From positions 1 through 35,220 of the forward strand of contig JAUZRU010000143.1 in the NCBI GenBank assembly GCA_030950185.1: a stretch of DNA of 35,220 nucleotides. Reading direction: 5' to 3'. Positions within the stretch are counted from its first letter, which is position 1. Every line of letters begins with the position of its first letter. Below are positions 16,584-24,340 of this stretch, piece by piece. The DNA comes from Paracoccaceae bacterium. Lineage in GTDB: Bacteria > Pseudomonadota > Alphaproteobacteria > Rhodobacterales > Rhodobacteraceae. The position numbers and the translations under genes were made by a program. The notes beneath the pieces are model-generated. The model had not been told where the DNA came from, did not search any database, and saw nothing but the letters and a program-made list of their open reading frames with translations.

Positions 16584-17633
16584 ATGTCGTTCTTTTCGAA
16601 ACTCAAGAAAAAGCTGCTGAAATCCTCGTCAAAGCTGGGAGAAGGGCTTGAGGCCATTGTCGAGGAAGGTGCTGACCAACAGCCGGTGGACAGCGCCGCA
16701 GACGCGCCACAGGGTACCGTCCCAGCCGAACAAGCCTCGGATCAGGCAAAAGGCGGCGTGTTTGGCCGCCTGCTGGGCCGCGACAGCGCCGAAAACAAAA
16801 AGCGCGTCCTTGACGACGCCATGCTGGAAAGCCTCGAAGAACTGCTGATTTCCGCCGACATGGGCGTCGATACCGCGCTGCGCGTGACCGCCAACATGGC
16901 CGAAGGGCGGTTCGGCAAAAAGATGGACGCGGGCGAGATACGCCGCCTGCTGGCCGACGAGATCGCCCGCATCATGGAACCCGTTGCCAAGCCCATGCCG
17001 CTGTATTCCAGACGCCCGCAAGTGGTGCTGGTGGTTGGCGTCAACGGCTCGGGCAAGACCACCACCATCGGCAAGCTCGCCAGCCAGTTCGTTGACGCCG
17101 GCAAATCGGTGATCATCGCCGCGGGCGACACCTTTCGCGCAGCCGCGGTCGAACAGCTTCAGGTCTGGGGCGAACGCGCAGGCGTGCCGGTGATGACCGC
17201 CCCCGAAGGGTCGGACCCCGCCAGCCTGGCCTTTGACGCCATGACCCGCGCCGAGGCCGAAGGCGCCGACCTGCTGCTGATCGACACTGCCGGACGCCTG
17301 CAAAACCGTGCCGACCTGATGGAAGAACTGGCCAAGATCGTCCGCGTGATCAGGAAAAAGGACGAAACCGCCCCTCACAACACGCTGCTGGTTCTGGATG
17401 CCACAACCGGCCAGAATGCCCTCAGTCAGGTCGAAATCTTTCAACAGGTCGCCGATGTCACCGGCCTTGTCATGACCAAGCTCGACGGCACCGCCAAGGG
17501 CGGCGTTCTGGTGGCGCTGGCCGATCGCTTCGGCCTGCCGATCCACGCCATCGGTGTTGGCGAACAGATCGACGACCTCGCCCCTTTCGACCCCCGGGAA
17601 TTCGCCGCCGCGCTGACAGGGCTCGAAACGTGA
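16584..17633 (+). CDS. ftsY: Signal recognition particle receptor FtsY
   Basis: This 349-residue SRP-type GTPase at the inner face of the membrane receives ribosome-nascent chain-SRP complexes for co-translational insertion. It has a basic amphipathic N-terminus (FFSKLKKKLLKSSSKL), a short acidic linker, the four-helix N domain (about 58-135) and the G domain with P-loop GVNGSGKTT (152-160), DTFRAAA, DTAGR (234-238) and TKLD (298-301). The acidic A region is short, as in alphaproteobacteria. The 22-bp repeat element follows 8 nt after its stop codon. Confidence 0.97.
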   Translation: MSFFSKLKKKLLKSSSKLGEGLEAIVEEGADQQPVDSAADAPQGTVPAEQASDQAKGGVFGRLLGRDSAENKKRVLDDAMLESLEELLISADMGVDTALRVTANMAEGRFGKKMDAGEIRRLLADEIARIMEPVAKPMPLYSRRPQVVLVVGVNGSGKTTTIGKLASQFVDAGKSVIIAAGDTFRAAAVEQLQVWGERAGVPVMTAPEGSDPASLAFDAMTRAEAEGADLLLIDTAGRLQNRADLMEELAKIVRVIRKKDETAPHNTLLVLDATTGQNALSQVEIFQQVADVTGLVMTKLDGTAKGGVLVALADRFGLPIHAIGVGEQIDDLAPFDPREFAAALTGLET

Positions 17634-17641
17634 CCGCCTCC

Positions 17642-17663
17642 TTCTTCTTTGCCCAAATACTCC
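17642..17663 (+). repeat. Post-stop repeat element, copy 1
   Basis: A 22-bp stretch with core TTTGCCCAAATACTCC begins 8 nt after the ftsY stop codon. It recurs with one base difference, in the same orientation relative to its upstream gene, 1 nt after the stop of the deaminase gene at 22196 (copy 2). GC-rich hairpins follow both copies. From general familiarity, similar sequences occur after genes in other Rhodobacteraceae; this was not checked here. Confidence 0.7.
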
Positions 17664-17671
17664 GGGGGGTT

Positions 17672-17690
17672 CGGGGGCGCGCAGCCCCCG
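17672..17690 (+). terminator. Hairpin after repeat copy 1
   Basis: CGGGGGC and GCCCCCG form a perfect 7-bp stem with a 5-nt loop directly after the repeat core. No T-run follows. It ends 10 nt before the next ATG. It is probably a transcript-end or mRNA-stabilising structure of ftsY. Confidence 0.5.
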
Positions 17691-17700
17691 GCCTGCACGC

Positions 17701-18612
17701 ATGTCCGACTGGCTGATCGGAATCGAAGGCACGGCCGACGGGCGCACCTTGGCGCTGATCCTCGCACTTTCGGCCGCAGTCCTGCACTCGGTCTTTGGCG
17801 CGCTGCAAAAGGGGCGACACGATCCATGGATGTCGCGCGGCGCGATCGACCTTTCCTATGGCCTGATGGCGGCACCGCTGGCGCTGTTTGTCGTCCCCTG
17901 GCCCGAGCCCTTCATGTGGCCGATCCTCGCCGGGGCCTGGGTCATCCACACCGTCTACAAGCTGCTGCAAGCAGCGGCCTATACGCGCGGCGACTATACC
18001 GTCGTCTATCCGGTCGTGCGCGGGATGAGCCCCCTTGTCACCGTGGTCGCGGCGGGCCTTGTCTTTGGCGAAAAATTCACTCTGGTACAGTGGATCGGCG
18101 TGCTGACCCTGACAGGCGGCATCTTCGGCCTTGCAGCCTATAACCTGTCGCGCGCGGCCGGCGGGTTGCGGCGGATGCAAGGCGCGCTGGTGCTGGCCTT
18201 CCTGACCGGGATCCTGACCGCCACCTACACCACCTATGACGCCTATGGCATCCGAGCGACCGCCGACCCGTTCACCTTTCTGGCGTGGTTCTTTCTGGTG
18301 GACGGAGTGTCGATGCCGGTCATTGCGCTGTGGCGCTGGCGCCGGATGCACACGACCCCGCCGCTGGCCCCGCTGGCCCTGCGCGGCGTGGCCGGCGGCC
18401 TGATCGCCTTTCTCAGCTTTGGCGCAATCATGCTGGCAACCCGGCTTGACAAGGTGGGCGAAGCGGCCGTGCTGCGCGAAACATCCACCCTGTTTGCCGC
18501 CCTGATCGGCTGGCTGTTTCTCAAGGAAACGGTGGGGCCGCGACGCACCGCTCTCATGGCTTTGATCGCGCTCGGTGCGGTTCTGGTGGAATTTGGCGCC
18601 AAAGCCGGTTAG
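17701..18612 (+). CDS. EamA/DMT-family permease
   Basis: This 303-residue inner-membrane protein has about ten helices in two EamA halves; each half ends with the typical glutamate-containing segment (FGEKFTLVQWIGVLTLTGG in the first, LFLKETVGPRRTALMALIALG in the second). YTVVYPVVRGMSPLVTVV is a DMT signature region. The substrate is unknown. The ATG at 17701 is only 10 nt after the hairpin that follows ftsY, and no ribosome site is visible. The start is therefore either leaderless, weakly translated, or slightly downstream. The next gene, yciB, begins 3 nt after its stop. Confidence 0.8.
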   Translation: MSDWLIGIEGTADGRTLALILALSAAVLHSVFGALQKGRHDPWMSRGAIDLSYGLMAAPLALFVVPWPEPFMWPILAGAWVIHTVYKLLQAAAYTRGDYTVVYPVVRGMSPLVTVVAAGLVFGEKFTLVQWIGVLTLTGGIFGLAAYNLSRAAGGLRRMQGALVLAFLTGILTATYTTYDAYGIRATADPFTFLAWFFLVDGVSMPVIALWRWRRMHTTPPLAPLALRGVAGGLIAFLSFGAIMLATRLDKVGEAAVLRETSTLFAALIGWLFLKETVGPRRTALMALIALGAVLVEFGAKAG

Positions 18613-18615
18613 GGG

Positions 18616-19245
18616 ATGCGCATGAAACCGCAGAAAAAGATCACCACCCGCCTGAAGCTGTCCCTTGAACTGGGGCCGATCATTCTGTTCTTCATCCTCT
18701 ATTCCCGGATCAAGGACCAGAGCTTTGAAATTCTCGGCACGCCCTATCAGGGCTTTATCGTCGCCACAGCGATCTTCATCCCGGTGATGCTGCTGGCAAC
18801 AGCCATATTGTGGTGGAAGACCGGCAAGCTGTCGCGCATGCAGCTGATGACGGCGATTCTTGTCGTCGTGTTCGGGGGGCTGGGGATCTGGTTCAACGAT
18901 GACAGCTTTTTCAAGATGAAGCCGACGATCCTGTATGTGATGTTCGCCGGCATCCTTGGCTTTGGCCTGTTGCGCGGCGAATCCTATCTGCAATACCTGA
19001 TGGAAGAGGCCATGCCGCTGAAACCCGAGGGCTGGATGATCTTTACCAAACGCATGATGCTGTTCTTTGCGGCACTTGCCGTTGCCAACGAATTTATCTG
19101 GCGCAGCATGTCCACCGATGCCTGGGTCAGCTTCAAGACCTTCGGCCTGCCGGCCGCCACCTTCCTGTTCTTCATGGCCCAGATGCGCCTGTTCCAGCGC
19201 TTTGCCGATCCGCAAGGGGAACAGCAGGATACGGATAACGGGTAG
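18616..19245 (+). CDS. yciB: YciB/IspZ family inner-membrane septation protein
   Basis: This 209-residue membrane protein has about five or six helices. Family features are the N-terminal LELGPIILFFILY, the IWFNDDSFFKMKPTILY segment and NEFIWRSMSTDAWVSFKTFG near 155-175. E. coli YciB interacts with cell elongation and division proteins and affects envelope integrity; the old name IspZ/septation protein A is still used. The start 3 nt after the EamA stop suggests coupling. The gene often lies near ftsY in Rhodobacterales. It converges on mgtE with a 37-bp gap. Confidence 0.9.
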   Translation: MRMKPQKKITTRLKLSLELGPIILFFILYSRIKDQSFEILGTPYQGFIVATAIFIPVMLLATAILWWKTGKLSRMQLMTAILVVVFGGLGIWFNDDSFFKMKPTILYVMFAGILGFGLLRGESYLQYLMEEAMPLKPEGWMIFTKRMMLFFAALAVANEFIWRSMSTDAWVSFKTFGLPAATFLFFMAQMRLFQRFADPQGEQQDTDNG

Positions 19246-19282
19246 AGGTCAGTATCCGCCAACCGGATGGCCGCCCCGGCCC

Positions 19283-20665
19283 CTATAGCAGTAGCCAGCC
19301 CGCCAGGCCCAGGAAGGCGAAAAAGCCCAGAACATCGGTCACCGTGGTCACGAACACCCCCGATGCCAGCGCCGGATCGACGCCCAGTTTCTCAAGCCAG
19401 ATCGGGATGAGTATCCCCGCCAGCCCGGCCACGAACAGATTGGCGATCATTGCAAGGCCAAGCACCACGCCCAGCATGGCATCATCAAACCAAAAATAGC
19501 CGATCAGCCCGATGATCAGCGCAAAAATGACCCCGTTGAACAGGCCAACCAATGCCTCGCGTCGGATGACCCGCCAGACATTCGAGCCGGTCAGGTCCTT
19601 GGTGGCAAGCGCGCGCACGGCAACCGTCAGGCTTTGCGTGCCCGCATTGCCGCCCATCGAGGCCACAATCGGCATCAACACCGCCAGCGCCACCACCGCC
19701 TGAATGGTATCCTCGAACTGGGCAATCACCAACGACGCCATGATTGCCGTCACAAGGTTCACCGCCAGCCAGGGAAACCGCTGGCGGGTGATCGAGATCA
19801 CGCGGTCGGTCAGGCTTTCGTCGCCCAGACCGGCAAGGCGCATGATGTCTTCTTCGGCATGTTCTTCCAGCACCGACATCGCATCGTCGATGGTGATGAC
19901 ACCGACCAGACGATCATCACTGTCCACCACCGGGGCGGACACCATGTGATACTGGTTGAAGGCATAGGCGACGTCTTCTTCGCTTTGCAGCACGGGGATC
20001 TTGATGAAATCCTCGTCCATGATCTCGGTCAGCGGCACGTCGCGCCGGGAGGCCATGAGCCGGCCCAGCGACACCTGCCCCACCGGGTGCATGCGCGGAT
20101 CGACAACCACCACATGATAGAACTGTTCGGGCAGATCCTCGGCCTCGCGCAGCCAGTCGATGGCCTGGCCCACATTCCAGTGCTCGGGCGCCAGCACCAC
20201 CTCGCGCTGCATGAGGCGGCCGGCGGTTTCCTCGGGGTATTGCAGGGCCTGCTCGACGGCCAGACGGTCGGCATCTTCCAGCGCGTCAAGCACGACCTCT
20301 TGCTGGGGCTCCTCCAGATCCTCGATGATGTCCACGACATCGTCGGTTTCCAGATCGCGCACCGCGTCGGCCAGCACGTCGTCAGGCAGCAGGTCGATGA
20401 CCTCGTCGCGCACGCCTTCGGACAGTTCCGAAAGTACCTCGCCATCAAGGTCGCGCGCCCAGAGCCGCAACAATGCGCGCCGCTCTGCGCTGCTGATCTG
20501 TTCCAGAAGGTCGGCAATGTCGGCAGCATGGAGCGGCTCAAGCAGTTCCAGCAATCGCGCACGATCGCCGCGTTCGACCACATCGAGGATTTCCTCGACC
20601 ATGGAGGAATCCAGAACATAGGCGTTTTCGCTGCTTTCCTGCTGCTCGATATTCAGATCATACAT
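19283..20665 (-). CDS. mgtE: Magnesium channel/transporter MgtE
   Basis: The 460-residue protein has the MgtE layout: a cytosolic helical N domain (about 20-135), two CBS domains (about 140-265, with AYAFNQYHMVSAPVVDSDDRLVG split here over two strands), a connecting helix and five transmembrane helices. MPIVASMGGNAGTQSL and TTVTDVLGFF, the latter carrying the pore aspartate, are intact. MgtE is gated by intracellular Mg2+ through the N and CBS domains. ATG 20665 is preferred, with GGGGAAGG upstream; a start at 20707 is possible. It diverges from guaD across a segment with a strong hairpin. Confidence 0.95.
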   Translation of the reverse strand: MYDLNIEQQESSENAYVLDSSMVEEILDVVERGDRARLLELLEPLHAADIADLLEQISSAERRALLRLWARDLDGEVLSELSEGVRDEVIDLLPDDVLADAVRDLETDDVVDIIEDLEEPQQEVVLDALEDADRLAVEQALQYPEETAGRLMQREVVLAPEHWNVGQAIDWLREAEDLPEQFYHVVVVDPRMHPVGQVSLGRLMASRRDVPLTEIMDEDFIKIPVLQSEEDVAYAFNQYHMVSAPVVDSDDRLVGVITIDDAMSVLEEHAEEDIMRLAGLGDESLTDRVISITRQRFPWLAVNLVTAIMASLVIAQFEDTIQAVVALAVLMPIVASMGGNAGTQSLTVAVRALATKDLTGSNVWRVIRREALVGLFNGVIFALIIGLIGYFWFDDAMLGVVLGLAMIANLFVAGLAGILIPIWLEKLGVDPALASGVFVTTVTDVLGFFAFLGLAGWLLL

Positions 20666-20723
20666 GAAAGGCGCCTTCCCCGGGTCTTTGGCGGCAATGT
20701 AGCCCAAGCATTACACAAGTGAC

Positions 20724-20755
20724 AGGGTGTTTTCCCCGCGTTCCGCGGACACCCT
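20724..20755. promoter_or_regulatory. Bulged hairpin between mgtE and guaD
   Basis: AGGGTGT/ACACCCT form an outer 7-bp stem, and CCGCG/CGCGG form an inner 5-bp stem with a TTC loop. A 5-nt bulge lies on one side only, so the other strand is a continuous 12-nt arm. It lies 58 bp from the mgtE start and 63 bp from the guaD start. It may be an RNA leader structure for either gene, or a DNA operator. It did not match a known Mg2+ riboswitch as far as could be judged by eye. Confidence 0.4.
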
Positions 20756-20818
20756 CGCTTTACCCATATCGCACAAGACCCTATAGCTGGGGGTCGGCAA
20801 ACGGGGGATCAAGTCAAG

Positions 20819-22120
20819 ATGGATGATTTCGGCAAACTTCTACTGGGGCAGGTTATCGGCTTTGCCAGTGACCCGTTCGACACCCCTGCGACAGAGGCCG
20901 CCAGACATGAAAGACGCGGCGCGATCCTGGTCCGCGAGGGGATCATCCGCGACGTCGGTCCGGCCGAAAGACTGCGCACCGACCACCCGCAGGCACAGGT
21001 GGTCAATTACGGCAATGCCCTGATCAGCGCAGGTTTCATCGACGCCCATGTGCATTACCCGCAGACCGGCATCATCGCCAGCTGGGGCAAGCAGCTGATC
21101 GACTGGCTGAATACCTATACCTTCCCCGAGGAAATGCGCTTTGCCGACCCGGATGTGGCAGCGGCCATCGCACAAACCTATTTCGACCTGGCGCTGGCAA
21201 ACGGCACCACCAGCATGTGCAGTTTTGCCACCATCCATCCTGCCAGTGTCGATGCGTTTTTCGAAATTGCCATGGCGCGCAACATGCGCGTGGCCGCCGG
21301 CAAGACCTGCATGGACCGCAACGCGCCCGAGGGGCTGCGGGATGACGCGCGCAGCGCCCATGACGACAGCAAGGCATTGATCGACCGCTGGCACGGGCAG
21401 GGCCGGCTGACCTATGCGATCACGCCACGTTTTTCGCCGACCTCGACGCCCGATCAGTTGCAGGCGCTCGGGGCGTTGTGGGCCGAACATCCCGACTGCC
21501 TGATGCAGACCCATCTGTCGGAACAGATCCCCGAAATCGAATGGGTGCGCGCGTTGTTCCCCGAGGCGCGCGACTATCTGGACACATATGAACGTTTCGG
21601 CCTGCTTGGCGCGCGCGCCCTGTTCGGCCATGCGATCCACCTCGAAGCACGCGAACGCGACCGCCTGCTGGAAAGCGGCGCGGCGCTGGTACATTGCCCG
21701 ACATCGAATACCTTCATCGGCTCGGGCCTGTTCGACATGGCGGGGCTGAGGGGCGCGGGACATGTCGTCGGGCTGGCCACTGACACCGGCGGGGGATCGA
21801 GCTTTTCGATGCTGCGCACCATGGCCGCGGCCTACGAGATCGGCCAGCTGCGCGGCACCGCCCTGCACCCGGCCCAGCTGTGGTGGCTGGCAACCGCCGG
21901 CAGCGCGCGCGCCATGCACATGCAGGACCACATTGGCAATATCGCGCCGGGCATGGAGGCCGATCTGGTGGTGATCGATCTTGCCTCGACCCCGGCGATC
22001 GCGCAAAGGGTGGCGCGGGCGGAGGATTTCTGGGAGGCGCTGTTTCCAACCATCATGATGGGCGATGACCGCGCGGTGCGGGCGGTCTGGGTGAACGGGC
22101 GCGAGGTTGTGCCTGGCTGA
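20819..22120 (+). CDS. guaD: Guanine deaminase
   Basis: The 433-residue amidohydrolase-superfamily enzyme deaminates guanine to xanthine and ammonia. The metal site HVH (His77, His79) is followed by YPQTGIIASWG, the guanine deaminase signature TCMDRNAPEGL, THLSEQ with the third His, FGHAIHL with the fourth, and ATDTGGGSSFSML with the metal-bridging Asp. Length is as expected. GGGGGATC lies about 10 nt before the ATG. It converges on a second deaminase of the same superfamily, which suggests joint purine-base scavenging. Confidence 0.92.
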   Translation: MDDFGKLLLGQVIGFASDPFDTPATEAARHERRGAILVREGIIRDVGPAERLRTDHPQAQVVNYGNALISAGFIDAHVHYPQTGIIASWGKQLIDWLNTYTFPEEMRFADPDVAAAIAQTYFDLALANGTTSMCSFATIHPASVDAFFEIAMARNMRVAAGKTCMDRNAPEGLRDDARSAHDDSKALIDRWHGQGRLTYAITPRFSPTSTPDQLQALGALWAEHPDCLMQTHLSEQIPEIEWVRALFPEARDYLDTYERFGLLGARALFGHAIHLEARERDRLLESGAALVHCPTSNTFIGSGLFDMAGLRGAGHVVGLATDTGGGSSFSMLRTMAAAYEIGQLRGTALHPAQLWWLATAGSARAMHMQDHIGNIAPGMEADLVVIDLASTPAIAQRVARAEDFWEALFPTIMMGDDRAVRAVWVNGREVVPG

Positions 22121-22134
22121 CGCGGCGGATGGGG

Positions 22135-22162
22135 ACGCAAGCCCCGCAAGCGGGCCTTGCGT
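22135..22162. terminator. Hairpin between convergent deaminase genes
   Basis: ACGCAAG and CTTGCGT form a perfect 7-bp outer stem, with an inner CCC/GGG pairing. It lies 15 bp after the guaD stop and also behind the opposite gene and its repeat element. It could act as a transcript end in both directions. There is no T-run. Confidence 0.5.
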
Positions 22163-22172
22163 GCCTCCGGCG

Positions 22173-22194
22173 GGAGTATTTGGACAAAGAAGAA
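22173..22194 (-). repeat. Post-stop repeat element, copy 2
   Basis: The minus strand reads core TTTGTCCAAATACTCC, one base different from copy 1 over 22 bp. It begins 1 nt after the stop codon of the 8-oxoguanine deaminase-like gene and is followed by a GC-rich stretch and the hairpin at 22135-22162. Position and orientation relative to the gene are the same as for ftsY. Confidence 0.7.
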
Positions 22195-22195
22195 A

Positions 22196-23533
22196 TCAGG
22201 ATGCCAGCGCGCGGGCGAGTCGATTGTGGCGTTCGATGGCACGCGGCAGGTCGATGGTGGTCAGCTGACCGTCGGAAACCACGCGCCGGCCCTCGACCAG
22301 CAGGTCGCGCACGCGCTGCGGGCCGCACAGGACAAGGGCGGCGACCATGTCCCATGAACCGGCATTGGTGATGCCGGTCATGTCCCAGATGGCGATATCG
22401 GCGCGTTTGCCGACCTCGATACTGCCGCAATCATCGCGCCCCAGCACGCGCGCGCCGCCCAGCGTGGCGATTTCGAGGGCCTCGCGGGCGCTCATGGCAT
22501 CGGCGCCATTGGCAACCCGCTGTAACAGCATCAGCTGGCGGGCCTCGGAGATCAGGTCGCCCGCGTCATTGCTGGCCGAGCCATCCACGCCAAGGCCGAC
22601 ATCGACCCCGGCATCGCGCATCTGGCGCACCGGCGCGATGCCGCTGCCGAGACGGCAGTTGGAGCAGGGGCAATGGGCGACGCCGGTATGGGTGCGCGCG
22701 AACAGGTCGATTTCGGCCTTGTCCAGCTTGACGCAATGGGCGTGCCAAACGTCATCGCCGGTCCAGCCCAGATCCTGTGCATACTGGCCGGGCCGACAGC
22801 CGAATTTTTCAAGGGACCAGGAAATATCCTCGTCATTTTCGGCCAGATGGGTGTGCAGCATGACCCCCTTGTCGCGCGCCAGCAGCGCCGATTCGCGCAT
22901 GAGGTCGCGGCTGACCGAAAAGGGCGAGCAGGGGGCGATGGCGATACGGGTCATGGCGCCGGGTGCGGCGTCGTGAAACGCGTCGATCACGCGGATGCAG
23001 TCGTTCAGGATGCTTTCCTCGTCCTCGACCAGGGAATCCGGCGGCAAGCCGCCCGCGCTTTCGCCGATCGACATGGCGCCGCGGGTTGCATGAAAGCGCA
23101 GGCCGATTTCGCGGGCGGCGTGGATCGTGTCGTCCAGACGGCTGCCGTTGGGGTAGATATAGAGGTGGTCCGAGGTCAGCGAACAGCCCGAAAGCGCAAG
23201 CTCGGCCAGCCCGATCCGGGCCGAGGCGAAGATTTCATCCGGGCCCATGCGCGCCCAGATCGGGTAAAGGGTCTTCAGCCAGCCGAACAGCAGCGCATCC
23301 TGCCCACCGGGCACGGCGCGGGTCATGGTCTGATACAGGTGGTGGTGGGTGTTGACGAGGCCCGGCGTGACCACGCAGCCGCTTGCGTCAATGATCTGGT
23401 CCGCGGGGGCAAGATCGGTTCCGATCGCGTCAATCACGCCATTGCACAGGCGAATGTCGGTCGATTCAAGTTCTTCGCGGCCGTCATTCATCGTGACGAC
23501 AATATCGGCATTTCGGATCAGGGTCGAGGGCAT
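22196..23533 (-). CDS. 8-oxoguanine deaminase-like amidohydrolase
   Basis: This 445-residue member of the TRZ/ATZ-type amidohydrolases has NTHHHLYQTMTRAVPG (61-76, metal His63 and His65), the SLTSDHLYIYPNG segment seen in bacterial 8-oxoguanine deaminases, HTHLAEND, WHAHCVKL and GVDGSASND with the metal Asp. The expected reaction is deamination of 8-oxoguanine to urate. Isocytosine or cytosine deamination is a known side activity in the family. Convergence with guaD supports a purine role. Repeat copy 2 begins 1 nt after its stop codon. Confidence 0.82.
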   Translation of the reverse strand: MPSTLIRNADIVVTMNDGREELESTDIRLCNGVIDAIGTDLAPADQIIDASGCVVTPGLVNTHHHLYQTMTRAVPGGQDALLFGWLKTLYPIWARMGPDEIFASARIGLAELALSGCSLTSDHLYIYPNGSRLDDTIHAAREIGLRFHATRGAMSIGESAGGLPPDSLVEDEESILNDCIRVIDAFHDAAPGAMTRIAIAPCSPFSVSRDLMRESALLARDKGVMLHTHLAENDEDISWSLEKFGCRPGQYAQDLGWTGDDVWHAHCVKLDKAEIDLFARTHTGVAHCPCSNCRLGSGIAPVRQMRDAGVDVGLGVDGSASNDAGDLISEARQLMLLQRVANGADAMSAREALEIATLGGARVLGRDDCGSIEVGKRADIAIWDMTGITNAGSWDMVAALVLCGPQRVRDLLVEGRRVVSDGQLTTIDLPRAIERHNRLARALAS

Positions 23534-23596
23534 GGCATCTCCGGCAATGGCGCTGACACCATCAGCCTATTGGCGCGAATTGCGAAAGTGAAGCCG

Positions 23597-24289
23597 TCAT
23601 TTCCGCGGCGCGACCGCCCACTGGCGCGCGCGCTTTTCGATGGCCTTGATCCGCGCCTCGGTCTTGGGATGGCTGAGCAACCAGGCCAGCTGCCCGCCGC
23701 CCGCCTGCGTCAGAGCGTCCAGCTTGTGGAAAAGGGATTTCTGGGGTTCCAGCCCGATCCCCGACTTGACCAGTAGCGCGCTGGCATAGGAATCGGCCTC
23801 GAATTCATCCTGGCGCGACAGGCGCGCCGCCAGAAGCGTGGTCAGGAAATTCGCCAGATATACACCGATGCCGGGCAGGAAACGACCAAGGATCATCGCA
23901 AGCGCCGTGCGGATTGCATTCTGGCCGGAAAAGTCGATCATCCTGCGCCGCGCATGGCCCAGCGCCACATGGCCCAGCTCATGCGCGATGACGCTTGCCA
24001 GCTCTTCTGCTGTAACCTCGCCCCGGCGGTATTTTTCGTAAAATCCGCGCGTGATGAAAATGCGCCCGTCAGGCGCCGCCAGCCCGTTCACGGGATCGAT
24101 TTCATAGATGAACACCTTGATGCGCGGCACGTCCAGCGCAGAGGCCATATTTTGCAGCAGCGCTTCAAGCGTGGGGTCGGCAAGGCGGGTCGAGTTTGCG
24201 GCCAGCTCGCGATTGGTGCGCCAGACCGAAAAGCGGTACATGACCAGCGCCCAGATGATGGCAATCAGGATCGGGGTGAAACGAAGCAT
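23597..24289 (-). CDS. M48-family membrane metalloprotease
   Basis: This 230-residue HtpX/Ste24-like zinc protease has one N-terminal membrane helix (about 5-20) and the active site HELGH at 103-107, with the third zinc ligand in QDEFEADSYA (Glu, near 185). A second hydrophobic stretch around 130-155 may re-enter the membrane. LLSHPKTEARI near the C-terminus is conserved in the family. The role is probably envelope protein quality control. It lies 51 nt after the P450 stop on the same strand. A CCCCATATGGGG palindrome covers its ribosome-binding region. Confidence 0.9.
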   Translation of the reverse strand: MLRFTPILIAIIWALVMYRFSVWRTNRELAANSTRLADPTLEALLQNMASALDVPRIKVFIYEIDPVNGLAAPDGRIFITRGFYEKYRRGEVTAEELASVIAHELGHVALGHARRRMIDFSGQNAIRTALAMILGRFLPGIGVYLANFLTTLLAARLSRQDEFEADSYASALLVKSGIGLEPQKSLFHKLDALTQAGGGQLAWLLSHPKTEARIKAIEKRARQWAVAPRK

Positions 24290-24291
24290 AT

Positions 24292-24303
24292 CCCCATATG
24301 GGG
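24292..24303. promoter_or_regulatory. Palindrome over the M48 ribosome-binding region
   Basis: CCCCATATGGGG is a perfect 12-bp palindrome ending 2 nt before the M48 start codon. Its GGGG on the minus strand is the only Shine-Dalgarno-like stretch. Pairing in RNA or protein binding in DNA could limit translation or transcription of the protease gene. This is inference. Confidence 0.3.
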
Positions 24304-24340
24304 GGCGCGCCAGTCAAAGGTAAAGGGGCAGCAGGGCGAT

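Noticed and set aside
17470-19215. 581-codon minus-strand frame across ftsY, EamA and yciB
   Set aside because: It runs antisense through three well-supported genes and has extreme Gly/Gln/His content.
20666-20818. Mg2+ riboswitch (M-box) upstream of mgtE
   Set aside because: The leader is short and lacks the long multi-helix pattern; only one bulged hairpin could be drawn.
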